Positions 41,462-51,350 of a stretch of 64,000 bases of DNA are shown piece by piece. The translations under genes and the position numbers were made by a program. The stretch lies in assembly GCF_005780165.1 (NCBI RefSeq), contig NZ_VAUV01000001.1:124001-188000 (forward strand), given 5' to 3'. Numbering within the stretch: the stretch's first letter is position 1; every line of letters starts with the position of its first letter. This DNA is from Phragmitibacter flavus. GTDB taxonomy: Bacteria > Verrucomicrobiota > Verrucomicrobiia > Verrucomicrobiales > Verrucomicrobiaceae. The notes below the pieces were generated by a model. It was not told the origin of the DNA. It made no database searches and saw only the letters and a program-made list of their open reading frames with translations.

Positions 41462-42063
41462 GGATCGGTCTGATGGTGGCCAAGATCGTCGCGGATGATC
41501 TGAAACAATTTGGCTTTGGCGAAGGTCCACTGCCTTTCGATGGTGCGCACGCTTTGCTTCATCACCGAAGCGATTTCCGCGCTCGTGCAGCCGCTAAAAA
41601 ATTTGAGGGTTACGATCTCCGCCGCATCCGGGTCTTCCACTTCCAATTGTTTCAATGCCTCCTCAATGAGCAGGAGATAATCCTGATCGGTCTGTGGATC
41701 ACTTAGTGCAGTGACAACTTGCTCGGTAAGTTGACGTTTCGCGGTCGCCCTGGCTCTGGCACGGTCCACCAGAATGCGCCGCATCGCCTCCGCCGCTGCT
41801 CCAAAGAAGTGGGCCTGACTATCCCAATCCGTATTGGCTCTGTCCAAGCGCAACCAGGCTTCATGCACCAGTGCCGTAGGTTGCAAGGTTTGCATGCCGG
41901 GCTCATAAGACATCTTGGATGCTGCCAGCCGTCGCAGCTTTTCATACAGGATGGGCATCAACTCATTGGATGGCAGACTCTTCCCAGGCTCCAGGCTGTC
42001 AAAACTCTCAGACCCGTTGATGCCGGTCAGGTCAGTGTTGTCAGCCTGGTGAGTGTTTCTCAT
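41446..42063 (-). CDS. ECF-type RNA polymerase sigma factor
   Basis: A 205-residue ECF sigma factor of the group often paired with protein kinases in Planctomycetes and Verrucomicrobia. Region 2 includes Y-E-K-L-R-R-L-A-A and A-L-V-H-E-A-W-L-R-L, then F-F-G-A-A-A-E-A-M-R-R-I-L-V-D-R-A-R. Region 4 is I-V-T-L-K-F-F-S-G-C-T-S-A-E-I-A-S-V-M and V-R-T-I-E-R-Q-W-T-F. It probably directs a stress or surface regulon, with activity adjusted by the kinase. The start at 42063 is used; another frame adds nine residues. Translation of the kinase start overlaps its end by 16 bases. Confidence 0.92.
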   Translation of the reverse strand: MRNTHQADNTDLTGINGSESFDSLEPGKSLPSNELMPILYEKLRRLAASKMSYEPGMQTLQPTALVHEAWLRLDRANTDWDSQAHFFGAAAEAMRRILVDRARARATAKRQLTEQVVTALSDPQTDQDYLLLIEEALKQLEVEDPDAAEIVTLKFFSGCTSAEIASVMKQSVRTIERQWTFAKAKLFQIIRDDLGHHQTDPWKVR

Positions 42064-42616
42064 TGAAAATGAATGGGGTGCGCTGCTCAAAGAATGATGG
42101 ATGCATCGGGATTTGGCAAGCGTCTATCGCGTCACATGAACCGACATCCGGGGACGCGGAACGAATTTTTTAAAACTTTGGCGGACTTGGCGGATCGATC
42201 TCGCATTCACTGATGACCATGATCCGACCATCTGGGAATGATACAATTCAATCGCATCATTTCAAGCCGCTAACTGAGCTTGCTGGCCCTACTCGGATCA
42301 AACTAAGTGACAAAAACGTCACCGTTACCCGGCATCTAAGTTGGCAACCAAAACCTACTCCAGAGTTCCCCTTGGCGTGTGATGTTAGTCATGCGCTGCG
42401 CGTTGGCACCAAGGTTTTGGGAACAATTTCTCCACCTATTTTGAGGTCAGTTACGACAAAAGTTCTATCTCGCTTTCGATGCAAATCTAAGGGCGCGTTA
42501 GTTAGGGTCCTGGAGGAAAACGGCGTCATTTGCTTGCTGGTAATATCCGGGCGGCAACCCCTGCCATGGTCAGGTCAACACCTTCCACATGTTAGTCATA
42601 GCAACCCGCTGAATTC
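42064..42616. other. Long upstream region of the Verru_Chthon-linked block
   Basis: About 550 bases between the divergent ECF sigma and PEP-CTERM genes. It contains a frame of 135 codons (42213-42620) overlapping the PEP-CTERM start as ATGA, but without a recognisable product or a codon pattern like its neighbours, so it is treated as leader. AT-rich stretches (TTTTTTAAAAC near 42165) may hold promoters for both directions. No long hairpin was seen. Confidence 0.5.
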
Positions 42617-45088
42617 ATGAGTTTACTTCGCTTGATCATCCTCGCCACCCTCGCCGCACCGCTCTCCTCCGGTCGTGCCGCCACCATCATCTCGACAGGT
42701 TCCGGTCACTGGAACACCAATGCCTCCACCATTTGGACTGGGGGTGCGGGGACGACAGGCCCACGAGTAGGAAACGCGGCGAGCTCCGCTGACAGCGTTG
42801 AAATTCTGGCAGGCCACATCATCAGTTTCTCCGCCGGAAGTCCTGGCACCGGCAGCATCGGAACCAACGACTTCGCTCTTGGCAATGGCAACGTCGTCAG
42901 CATCAATGGTGGCGTCTTTGCCCATGCCAACAACGGCGGCAACTGGTTCCGCCTCGGACAGTTCAGCGGCGGAACTTTTAATATCAACGATGGTGCCGCC
43001 TACCTTCCAGTAGGCAACGTTCAGGTCGGACTCGGACCCGCCGGCAGCAGCACGGTTCGCATCGGCGATGGCACCGGTGCAGCCGGATCGGCCATTCTTA
43101 ACATGCGCGATGCCTTCAACGTGACCAACGGCACGACCTCCGCCAGCGGACATATCTCCGAGTTGAACCTCGGTTCCCAGCAGGACAACACGCTGACCGG
43201 CAGTGCCGGATTCATCATCATTGAATCGGACGGCATTCTCGAAGGTGCCCAACACACCACCACCAATACCGCGACCGCTGGCAACCCGCCCAACTGGGTC
43301 TACAGTCAGAGCACCACCCGCATCGGCCGCTACGGCTCGGAAACGGAAAGCTCTCTCATCATCAAGGCGGGCGGGCGTTTCAATGCGCGCGGCAACATCG
43401 AAGTTGGAGCCAATCGCACTGCGGCAGGATTGTCCGCCAAAGGATTGCTTCACCTGGATGGCACCGGAGCCAACCTCACCCACAGCTTTGGCGACCTGAC
43501 CATCGGTTACACCGGCGACGGACGGATGATCATCGAGAACGGTGCCGAATACATTCGTCTCACCCACGCGGTTGATCCCATCAGTGGGGTCATCCCTCGC
43601 AGGAACACCCTCCACATCGGAAGAAATGCTGCTGGCGTTGGCACCCTTGATATTCGTTCCGGTGGGAAATTTATCCGCGACTCCGGCGGTAACGTCGGAG
43701 ATTTATACATTGGCACCAGTGGCCGGGGAACCGTCACCATCTCTGATGGCGGCGAATTCATCAACCGCTCCACCAACTGGGATTGGGTCGGTGTCGACCC
43801 CGGCGGTCAAGGAGCCATCATCGTTAACGAAGGAGGCATCTACACCTCAAGCGCCAATCTTGTGCTCGGTCGCGACGCAGCCAGCGGCTCACTGGCAGCC
43901 GCAAACGGACGGCTCGAAATCAACAACGGTCAGATGACGATTGGCGATATCCACATCGGCCAGGATGGCAGGGGCCATTTCCTCATGAATGGCGGCACCG
44001 CCTCTGTGAACAGACTCACCATGGCTCGAGGCACGGGAACCAGCACTCTCGACATCAGGGACGGGGAACTCACCATCCGTGGCAACTTCTTCGCCGGCGG
44101 CGATTCCGACGCGGCCTACGCCAACAGCACCGCCCCCGGCATCGCGACCATCACCCAAAGCGGCGGCACCGTCACCGCCACGAACGCCATGTCCATCGGC
44201 CTCTCCGCCGGACACACTGCCACGTTCGACATGACCGGCGGTGAGTTCTACCACGAAATCGGCGATATCACCATCGGGGAAAAAGGAACCGGCACGACGC
44301 GCATTGGCAAGGACGCCACCTTCATCGACCAGTCCAACCAAGTGGATTCGTTTCTGTTCGTTGGGCGTCAAGACGGGTCCAATGGCATCCTCATGGTCGA
44401 TGGCTACCTTGAAAAAACCAATGCCGCTGCGGGCATCCGTGTGGGTTATGGCAGTGATGCAGCCGGTCTTGAGAACAATACTACTGGTGTCGGATTGATC
44501 GGTGGAACTGGGGAGATCAAAGCACCTGGCAGCATCTGGGTGGGCAATCGTGGCACCATCACCGGCGGCACCAAAACAACGGCGGGGCTGCTGACCATTG
44601 ATGGCGGACTCAACCTGGTTTCCACCGTTGGTTCAGCCACGCAAAGCACCCTGTTCGTCAACTTCGACAGCAATTTTGAACTCGGTGCCGACCGCATCGA
44701 GATCCATGGGGCGTTCAACGTCGACGGTGCCGTTATCGACGGCATTTGGGATGGCGGCGGTGAGGTGGGTTTTGACAGCCGCTACTGGATCGTGGTGAAC
44801 AGCGACGCAGATCAGATCGGCGCAGGGTTGTTTGCCAACATGAGTTTCGACTCCACCCATGAACTGGCGAATGCCTACCTCAATGATCTCTATGCCGATG
44901 GTTTCATCACCCTTGGCGGGATGGAATTCGCCATGTTCTACTCAGCCGACTTTGAAACCAGAGCCACCACCGGCGGCAACGACCTGCTCCTTTCCGCCAT
45001 GGGGTCCGTGGTGCCCGAACCCTCCATGGCGACGCTGTTCGGTGCTGGCCTTGCCGCCCTCGTGATGCGCCGTCGCCGTCGTCATTGA
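42617..45088 (+). CDS. Large PEP-CTERM protein of the Verru_Chthon block
   Basis: An 823-residue secreted protein. It has a signal peptide (L-L-R-L-I-I-L-A-T-L-A-A-P-L-S-S-G), many short beta-strand repeats rich in Gly, Asn and Thr (L-H-I-G-R-N-A-A-G-V-G, G-R-L-E-I-N-N-G-Q-M-T-I-G) typical of a beta-helix passenger, and a tail V-V-P-E-P-S-M-A, a hydrophobic segment and R-R-R-R-R-H. It is the gene just before cassette A (19 bases), so it is likely the first gene of the operon and a candidate substrate of the pseudopilin-like assembly. Function in display or fibre formation is inferred. Confidence 0.85.
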   Translation: MSLLRLIILATLAAPLSSGRAATIISTGSGHWNTNASTIWTGGAGTTGPRVGNAASSADSVEILAGHIISFSAGSPGTGSIGTNDFALGNGNVVSINGGVFAHANNGGNWFRLGQFSGGTFNINDGAAYLPVGNVQVGLGPAGSSTVRIGDGTGAAGSAILNMRDAFNVTNGTTSASGHISELNLGSQQDNTLTGSAGFIIIESDGILEGAQHTTTNTATAGNPPNWVYSQSTTRIGRYGSETESSLIIKAGGRFNARGNIEVGANRTAAGLSAKGLLHLDGTGANLTHSFGDLTIGYTGDGRMIIENGAEYIRLTHAVDPISGVIPRRNTLHIGRNAAGVGTLDIRSGGKFIRDSGGNVGDLYIGTSGRGTVTISDGGEFINRSTNWDWVGVDPGGQGAIIVNEGGIYTSSANLVLGRDAASGSLAAANGRLEINNGQMTIGDIHIGQDGRGHFLMNGGTASVNRLTMARGTGTSTLDIRDGELTIRGNFFAGGDSDAAYANSTAPGIATITQSGGTVTATNAMSIGLSAGHTATFDMTGGEFYHEIGDITIGEKGTGTTRIGKDATFIDQSNQVDSFLFVGRQDGSNGILMVDGYLEKTNAAAGIRVGYGSDAAGLENNTTGVGLIGGTGEIKAPGSIWVGNRGTITGGTKTTAGLLTIDGGLNLVSTVGSATQSTLFVNFDSNFELGADRIEIHGAFNVDGAVIDGIWDGGGEVGFDSRYWIVVNSDADQIGAGLFANMSFDSTHELANAYLNDLYADGFITLGGMEFAMFYSADFETRATTGGNDLLLSAMGSVVPEPSMATLFGAGLAALVMRRRRRH

Positions 45089-45107
45089 TGCCTGCTTTGT
45101 CTCCTCA

Positions 45108-48100
45108 ATGAATCCATTTTCCCATCATCCCTCTCCGCGCCGCCAAGGCATCGCTTTGGTAATGGTGCTGGTGGCGATCGCCGTCATCTCCATGTTGGTG
45201 CTGGCTTTCCTGGCGAACGCTCGCACCGAACATCGTTCCGCGTCGGCCTTTTCGGACATCGCTTCGGCGCGGACCTTGGCGGAACTGCCCGTCAACATCG
45301 CGATCGGGCAAATCCGCCGTGCGACCGAACAAAACGGACTGGAGAAAACCTGGGCTTCACAGCCGGGACTCATCCGCGTGTTTGGCACCGAGCCGGATGC
45401 CCAGAACAGTGGACCGCGCTCGAAGACCACCGCCCTCTACAAATTGTATTCCGATGAAACCATGGTGGTTGCTCCCGCCAGTGCCAGCGCCACCGCCGAT
45501 GGCATGAACATCAATGTGGTCAGAAACGCCCTCGACAGCGACGCCAATGATCTCGCCGACTGGCAGAATGTGCCAGGCATGTATGTGGACATCAATGAAC
45601 CCGCACCGGTGATACAGGAAGGGTCCAACAAGGTTCAGACCGTGTTTCCCATCAGTGATCCGCGCGGCACTTTTTCGCGTGACAACGGCCGGCCAGTGGA
45701 TGGCTTCCAATTTGATGACAATGCGGTGCCCGGCACTGAATCCCCCTCCAGTGTCGAAGACATCAGTGCGCGCCTGCCCATGCCGGTGAAGTGGCTTTAC
45801 GTGTTGGCCGACGGTCAGGTGCTGCCGCCGACGGGAGGCAATGCCACCACCGGCCTGTCCTTTGGAGGCGATGGCGCGGCCGTTCCTAGTGAAGCGAATC
45901 CCATCGTCGGACGCATCGCGTTTTGGACTGACGACGAAAGCACCAAAATCAACATCAACACCGCCACTGAAGGAACGGGCTGGGATGTGCCTCGCGCCTA
46001 CACGGCCACAACCGTCAAGTTTGCCCGCCGCCAGGCTGCGCAGAACGAATATTCGAGATATCCCGGTCATCCCGCGCAGACTTCACTCAGCCCGGTGTTC
46101 CAGGCGTTTGGAGAAAAGCTGGTGGCGGAACCGTCCATGAGTGATGACGAACTCGCCACGGTGCTGGAGCGCTATCATCGCATCAGTCCACGAGTGCCTT
46201 GGGGCGGAAGCATGGGCGGCACGCAACCCACCGCCGCTGCCGTGGTGGCAGACAAGGAGGACCGCCTTTACACCACACTTGATGAGATGCTCTTCAATCG
46301 AGACCGCGACGATCAAGACCCCGCGTTGACCCAGCAGGACATCGCCACCTCGAGATTTTTCCTGACCACCCACAGCCGGGCTCCAGAGCTCAATCTCTTC
46401 AACCAGCCGCGCATGATGTTATGGCCCATTTCGGCAGACCCGGTGGACCGCAACGCCAAGGACAAACTACTGTCCTTCGTAGGCACCGGTGGCGGCAAGC
46501 CTTGGTATTTTTCCCGACTGCAAAACTTCAAGACCGTGGACAACGCCGGCTCCGCCCAGCGCATCCGCGGTGATCTGGATCTGGATAACTCAACGGGCGC
46601 TTCGAGTGCCCTGGCACGCAACCGTGAGCTTTATGAAGATCACCTCATCCCGCTCACCGGTGGTAATGGCGGGAGCTCTGCTCATGACATTCCCGGTTTC
46701 GGCAGCAACTTTGCCGAGAAATACACTCCTCTGCGACGCGACCAGATCCTCACGCAGATCTTCGATTTCATGCGTTGGTCGGTCAACAGCTACAGCACTG
46801 GACTCGCTCCAAAATACACCTACACGCCGCCACGCGCTGGCGACCGTCGCGGTGAATCCTCCGCCGTGCCTCTCATCCCCGGCAACGACACCAAGGGATT
46901 TGGACGATTCCCCACCATCACCGAAGCGGCGATTGTCTTCATGGCCACCAGCAAACATCCCGTGACTGACGCCACCACCCAGATGCAGGCCTTCATCGCA
47001 CTGGAACCCTTCATCCCCGTGACCGGAGCCCCCTCAGCAGCCCCCAATGTTCGCTATCGAATCTCCGGTCTGAACACCTTTACCGCTGCTGGCAGACCCA
47101 TGCTGTTTCCCGCAGCGGCCACCATTCTCTGCAACACGGCAGGCGGTTATCTGGACTCCGCCGGCAGCACGGCATTCAACGGATTCGGCCAGCAATTCAG
47201 AATGGCCAATCGCGACTCTGGAGACCAGAAAGCTCGCGAGATGACTAGAGGAAAAGAACGTGACGGCTTCCCCTTTTGTAGCAGCTTCCTAACGGTAAGC
47301 AATCTCACCGAGTTCGCCTTCAGCGGAGGCACCATCACCATCGAAGTGCTCACCGGTTTTGCCGCTTCAGGCTCCGAGGAACTGGTGCAAAAGATCGAGC
47401 TCAACTTCCCGGCGGCGACCCTTAAAGTGCCGCAGATGCGCGGCGCCGACGCGGCCACCTACAACACCTTGGCCAAGCGCATTGACGGCTCTGCTGGCAA
47501 CTTTGTGAACACGTTGGTCCGGGATGGCGATGTCACCCGCAGCGTCGAAGTGGACGTCAACGGTCCGTCACGTGGCGACCTGCGTCTGCTTTGTGCAATG
47601 AGCGACGTGCCTGCGAACTGGTTCACCAGCCATCCCCGATACCCCGACACCAGTGTGGAAAGGCTGCACTTTCTGCGCGTCGACAGCCAGATGGTCAACG
47701 GTCAGTTTGGCCCATCCGACAGTGCCACAGGCCCGTTGGGCGTTGATCGCGGCGGACGCGTTTCCACCGTCAACACCGCAGGCACCCTCGTCAATGGCAT
47801 CTGGTATGCCCGCGACTCCATCCCCGCCGTGGTTCGCGGTCAAAATGGTGCGCTCAACCGCAACAACCGACCCGGTGATTTCGACAATGGCATCGGCCGC
47901 ATGGCAGACGGTCCCTACATCAACAAGGCCGACGAAAACAACATCAACAGCAACACCAGCGCTGTCGACGGTGATCTCGGCTACTTTAGCCGCCACAGTT
48001 TCGGAACCGAAAACGGCATCAGTTTCAGCCCCAACCGCCAGATCGCATCCGCCGTGGCTTTCGGTTCGCTGCCCTCCGGCATCTTCGGCAGTCAGGCCGC

Positions 48101-49013
48101 CAACGCCCACCAACCCTGGCAAACCTTGTTGTTTTCTCCTATTCCCGCCGCGCGCTCGACTCCTGCCGATCAGGAGCCGGATGAAAACGATCACGAAGGT
48201 TTCAAGGGTCCCCGCGATCACCTTTGGCTCGACCTGTTTTGGATGCCGGTGGTGGAGCCTTATGCGATCAGCGAATCCTTCGCCACCGGTGGCAAGATCA
48301 ACATGAATTACCAGCTCATGCCGTTCCGCCACATCGAAAGAAGCACCGGCCTTCACGCGGTTCTCAAACCCACCCTGCTCAGCGCCATCTCTCCGAACTC
48401 CGTCGGCGGCACCACCCCCGCAGGTCACACCAATGTGGGCGGAAAAAACTACAAGGAAGGCACCTCCCACCAATACGAACTCCACTATCAGGTCAATCGA
48501 TCCGAAACCCTCAAAGCGTTTTCCCGACGATTCAACTCCGGCGACGTTTTTCGCTCCGCCTCGGAGATCTGCGAAATCTTCCTCGTTCCGCAACGCATCG
48601 CCGGTGCCACTTACAATACCGACGCTTCTGCTCCACCGACCAGCTACGACGACATGGTCACCTGGTGGAACGGCAGCCTTAACAATGTCGACGCCTTCGA
48701 ACCCACCGGCGACAACAGCCGCGAAGCTCCCTACAACCAGCTTTATCCGCGACTCACCACCAAATCGAACACCTTCACCGTGCACTTCCGCGTGCAAACG
48801 CTCAAGAAAGCCCGCAGCACTCCTCAAGACCGCTGGCTGGAGGACGAGGACATGGTGCGCTCCGAACATCGCGGCTCCGCCACTCTCGAGCGTTATCTCG
48901 ACCCCAATGATCCCGAGCTCACCGTCCTCGCCAGCAATCCCCCGGACCCCACGCAAAGCTGGGATCAATACTACCGCTTCCGCATCATCAACCGCAAAAC
49001 CTTCTCCCCGTAA
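45108..49013 (+). CDS. Verru_Chthon cassette protein A (GspK-like giant pseudopilin)
   Basis: A 1301-residue protein of the family named Verru_Chthon cassette protein A. The N-terminus (R-R-Q-G-I-A-L-V-M-V-L-V-A-I-A-V-I-S-M-L) is a prepilin-type segment whose +5 residue is not glutamate, as in GspK/PilX minor pseudopilins. A long extracytoplasmic domain follows, with N-I-N-T-A-T-E-type GspK-like segments (S-T-K-I-N-I-N-T-A near residue 285). It is far larger than GspK (about 300-400 residues). The gene is followed 17 bases later by B. It should sit at the tip of a pseudopilus-like fibre. Confidence 0.9.
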   Translation: MNPFSHHPSPRRQGIALVMVLVAIAVISMLVLAFLANARTEHRSASAFSDIASARTLAELPVNIAIGQIRRATEQNGLEKTWASQPGLIRVFGTEPDAQNSGPRSKTTALYKLYSDETMVVAPASASATADGMNINVVRNALDSDANDLADWQNVPGMYVDINEPAPVIQEGSNKVQTVFPISDPRGTFSRDNGRPVDGFQFDDNAVPGTESPSSVEDISARLPMPVKWLYVLADGQVLPPTGGNATTGLSFGGDGAAVPSEANPIVGRIAFWTDDESTKININTATEGTGWDVPRAYTATTVKFARRQAAQNEYSRYPGHPAQTSLSPVFQAFGEKLVAEPSMSDDELATVLERYHRISPRVPWGGSMGGTQPTAAAVVADKEDRLYTTLDEMLFNRDRDDQDPALTQQDIATSRFFLTTHSRAPELNLFNQPRMMLWPISADPVDRNAKDKLLSFVGTGGGKPWYFSRLQNFKTVDNAGSAQRIRGDLDLDNSTGASSALARNRELYEDHLIPLTGGNGGSSAHDIPGFGSNFAEKYTPLRRDQILTQIFDFMRWSVNSYSTGLAPKYTYTPPRAGDRRGESSAVPLIPGNDTKGFGRFPTITEAAIVFMATSKHPVTDATTQMQAFIALEPFIPVTGAPSAAPNVRYRISGLNTFTAAGRPMLFPAAATILCNTAGGYLDSAGSTAFNGFGQQFRMANRDSGDQKAREMTRGKERDGFPFCSSFLTVSNLTEFAFSGGTITIEVLTGFAASGSEELVQKIELNFPAATLKVPQMRGADAATYNTLAKRIDGSAGNFVNTLVRDGDVTRSVEVDVNGPSRGDLRLLCAMSDVPANWFTSHPRYPDTSVERLHFLRVDSQMVNGQFGPSDSATGPLGVDRGGRVSTVNTAGTLVNGIWYARDSIPAVVRGQNGALNRNNRPGDFDNGIGRMADGPYINKADENNINSNTSAVDGDLGYFSRHSFGTENGISFSPNRQIASAVAFGSLPSGIFGSQAANAHQPWQTLLFSPIPAARSTPADQEPDENDHEGFKGPRDHLWLDLFWMPVVEPYAISESFATGGKINMNYQLMPFRHIERSTGLHAVLKPTLLSAISPNSVGGTTPAGHTNVGGKNYKEGTSHQYELHYQVNRSETLKAFSRRFNSGDVFRSASEICEIFLVPQRIAGATYNTDASAPPTSYDDMVTWWNGSLNNVDAFEPTGDNSREAPYNQLYPRLTTKSNTFTVHFRVQTLKKARSTPQDRWLEDEDMVRSEHRGSATLERYLDPNDPELTVLASNPPDPTQSWDQYYRFRIINRKTFSP

Positions 49014-49030
49014 CCCACAAATTTTATACG

Positions 49031-49570
49031 ATGAATCACCCAACATTTTCCATCAGCAAACAAGGGTTTTCCCTGCCCGAGGTAGCCCTGTCTCTGGGCA
49101 TTGCGGCCACTGCGCTGCTCACGCTTATCTCGCTGCTTCCCATGGGGCTCGACACCCTGCGCGATTCCAGCAACAAACAGGCCGAAGCCCGCATTGTGCA
49201 ATCCATCATGGACCGCTATCAAACCAGCGGCTGGCTCGAGCAAGACGACGGCGGCGGTCGCGGATCGGTGCTGCAAGACCGCACGCTATTCTTCGACCAG
49301 ACTGGCACCGAAGTTGCCAATGCGGCGGATTTCGACTGCAACTACGCCGTGCAAATCAGTGTCGGCAACACGCCCACTTTGCGGGGCGATGCCCGGGCCA
49401 ATGACTATCTGCGCCGCTTGATCGTTCGCATCACCGACAACGCCAAAAACTATCAATCCGCCCTTTCCAACGGTTCCGGCAAGTATCGCGAGCGCAGCGT
49501 GTGGATTGCCCTGCTCGAACAAACCGGCCCGCTTCCAGCCATTCCGACCACCACGGTCTCTTCCTTGTGA
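49031..49570 (+). CDS. Verru_Chthon cassette protein B (GspI-like pseudopilin)
   Basis: A 179-residue pseudopilin-like protein. The N-terminus K-Q-G-F-S-L-P-E-V-A-L-S-L-G-I-A-A has G/F at the cleavage site and the +5 glutamate. The soluble part is short. It is the second gene of the block, as in the Verru_Chthon cassettes known from Verrucomicrobium and Chthoniobacter, and is followed by C with a GTGA overlap. By order and size it corresponds to GspI. Confidence 0.88.
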   Translation: MNHPTFSISKQGFSLPEVALSLGIAATALLTLISLLPMGLDTLRDSSNKQAEARIVQSIMDRYQTSGWLEQDDGGGRGSVLQDRTLFFDQTGTEVANAADFDCNYAVQISVGNTPTLRGDARANDYLRRLIVRITDNAKNYQSALSNGSGKYRERSVWIALLEQTGPLPAIPTTTVSSL

Positions 49571-50649
49571 GAAGGGGATCTCCATCAACGAATCGGAACG
49601 CTGCATTCACCCTCATTGAGGTGCTCGTCTCGGTTTCCGTTCTGGCGCTGATGATGACCATCATTGCCGAGATGATGCGCCGCACCCAGGACACCGTCTC
49701 GAAGGCCAGTTCCCACGCGAGCGAATTCCAGGAAGGGCGCCGTGCTCTGGATGCCATCACGCATGCGCTCTCACAGGCCACCATGGACGCGGTGTGGGGT
49801 TATCGTCGCTCCGCCACCGATGCCAGCGTCATCACGGGTTATGAACGCGTGTCTGATCACCATTTCGTCCTTGCGCCTGCCGCCGAACTCCTTCCCCCCG
49901 ATACCACCGCCGAAGCCGGGCAGGCGGTGTTTTTTCAAGCGCCTTTGGGCAAGGTCAACGACGAAACCAAACGACGTCTGCATCATTTGATCAACGGCTG
50001 TGGATTCTACATCCGGTATGGCAGCGACCTCGACACTCGTCCCGCCTTTCTGCAATCCGGTCAGCCCGTTCAACTCAACCCGGATCGCAACCGATTCCGG
50101 CTCATGCAATACCTGCAACCTGCCGAGGACAGCATCCTCTACAGCAGCGGACTCGGACTCAACCGGCTCACCAACCGCAGTCAGGCACTTCAATGGTTTC
50201 AAAACGACCTCGACGCCACGTCGCAACCGCTCGCCGACAACATCCTCGCCCTCATCCTGATTCCCTATGCCGCCAATGTTCAGTCCGGCAGCGGCAACAC
50301 CACTATTGTTCCCGACGCCCATTACCAATACGACAGCCGCGACTTCCAATGGAGTGGACTTAATGACGACAACCAATCGCGCCGCCATCAACTGCCTCCC
50401 ATGGTGGGCGTTTCACTGATCATCGCCGACGAGCACAGCTATGAAGGCCTGGCCATACGCATGGGCGAATCCGCTGCCGCTGCTGCCATTCGTGCGGTTC
50501 TGACCGGAAAATTTTCTGATCATCACAAGCTTCAAGATGACCTCGCCGCAGTGGAGTCAGGCCTGGCCGCCCTGCCTCTGCATCACAAAATCCTCAGTGC
50601 CAACGTCGCCTTGCGCGGCTCCAAATGGATCTCCGAAAATGAACAGTAA
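49567..50649 (+). CDS. Verru_Chthon cassette protein C (GspJ-like pseudopilin)
   Basis: A 360-residue pseudopilin-like protein. The GTG at 49567 overlaps the B stop as GTGA and was chosen over a long frame from 49501. The N-terminal leader (V-R-R-G-S-P-S-T-N-R-N-A) leads to A-F-T-L-I-E-V-L-V-S-V-S-V-L-A-L, where the residue before the cleavage site is Ala instead of the usual Gly. The larger C-terminal domain would match GspJ. It overlaps D by 11 bases. Confidence 0.88.
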   Translation: MRRGSPSTNRNAAFTLIEVLVSVSVLALMMTIIAEMMRRTQDTVSKASSHASEFQEGRRALDAITHALSQATMDAVWGYRRSATDASVITGYERVSDHHFVLAPAAELLPPDTTAEAGQAVFFQAPLGKVNDETKRRLHHLINGCGFYIRYGSDLDTRPAFLQSGQPVQLNPDRNRFRLMQYLQPAEDSILYSSGLGLNRLTNRSQALQWFQNDLDATSQPLADNILALILIPYAANVQSGSGNTTIVPDAHYQYDSRDFQWSGLNDDNQSRRHQLPPMVGVSLIIADEHSYEGLAIRMGESAAAAAIRAVLTGKFSDHHKLQDDLAAVESGLAALPLHHKILSANVALRGSKWISENEQ

Positions 50650-51244
50650 AAAACGAACGAAAGGGTTCACCTTGGTGGAGCTGCTCTTTGTGGTCGCCAT
50701 CGTCGGCCTTCTCACCACCGTCGCCGTCGCCTCCGTGTCCGGTGCCCTGGCCAGCCAGCGGCTCTCCACAGCGATGCGCCAGTTGTCCGCTGACCTCCAT
50801 CAAGCCACCATGCTGGCAAGAAAGGAAAACCTTCCGGTGGAGCTGAGATTTTATCAGCTGCCACCTGCTACCCAGCCCGGTGCCATGGCCTGGCGGGCCT
50901 ACCAGATCGGACTGCTCAATGGCTGGGACGCAGAAGGCAATCCCCGTGTCAACTTTCCTACCGAGATGCAGCGTTTTCCCGAGGATGTGGTGTTGATGCC
51001 TGACGCCCAATACAACTCCTTCCAAGGACAACCCGTTCATCAAAACGCCTCCACCGGCCCCGCCGCGGATGCGCCCTATGTCAGCTATTTCATTCACAGC
51101 AACGGAGCCACCACCCTACCGCTCCATGCGCCTGCCGTGCTGACCCTCGTGCGCGAAACCACCAAAGGCATCCCCGCCACCCTGCCAAAGGATTTCCGCT
51201 CCATCGTCATCGACCCGCAAACCCACCAAAGCCGAACTTACTAA
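50639..51244 (+). CDS. Verru_Chthon cassette protein D (GspH-like pseudopilin)
   Basis: A 201-residue pseudopilin-like protein. The ATG at 50639, inside the end of C, opens a leader (M-N-S-K-K-R-T-K-G) then F-T-L-V-E-L-L-F-V-V-A-I-V-G-L-L with the +5 glutamate and a canonical Gly before the cleavage site. The soluble domain is GspH/FimT-like in size. It closes the A-B-C-D set; PEP-CTERM and nuclease-type genes follow on the same strand. Confidence 0.9.
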   Translation: MNSKKRTKGFTLVELLFVVAIVGLLTTVAVASVSGALASQRLSTAMRQLSADLHQATMLARKENLPVELRFYQLPPATQPGAMAWRAYQIGLLNGWDAEGNPRVNFPTEMQRFPEDVVLMPDAQYNSFQGQPVHQNASTGPAADAPYVSYFIHSNGATTLPLHAPAVLTLVRETTKGIPATLPKDFRSIVIDPQTHQSRTY

Positions 51245-51350
51245 CTGCCCACCTCTTGTCGGACAATGTCTTGTCCCTTGTCCCTGGCTTCCTAGATTTG
51301 CCGATTTTTTCATCTCAGTCATACAACACCACCCTAACAAACCAATAACC

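Noticed and set aside
42213-42620. 135-codon frame that overlaps the PEP-CTERM start as ATGA
   Set aside because: No recognisable product, and codon use is unlike neighbours; more likely a leader region.
47568-49046. Long minus-strand frame of 492 codons
   Set aside because: Lies opposite cassette A; compositional shadow in GC-rich coding DNA.
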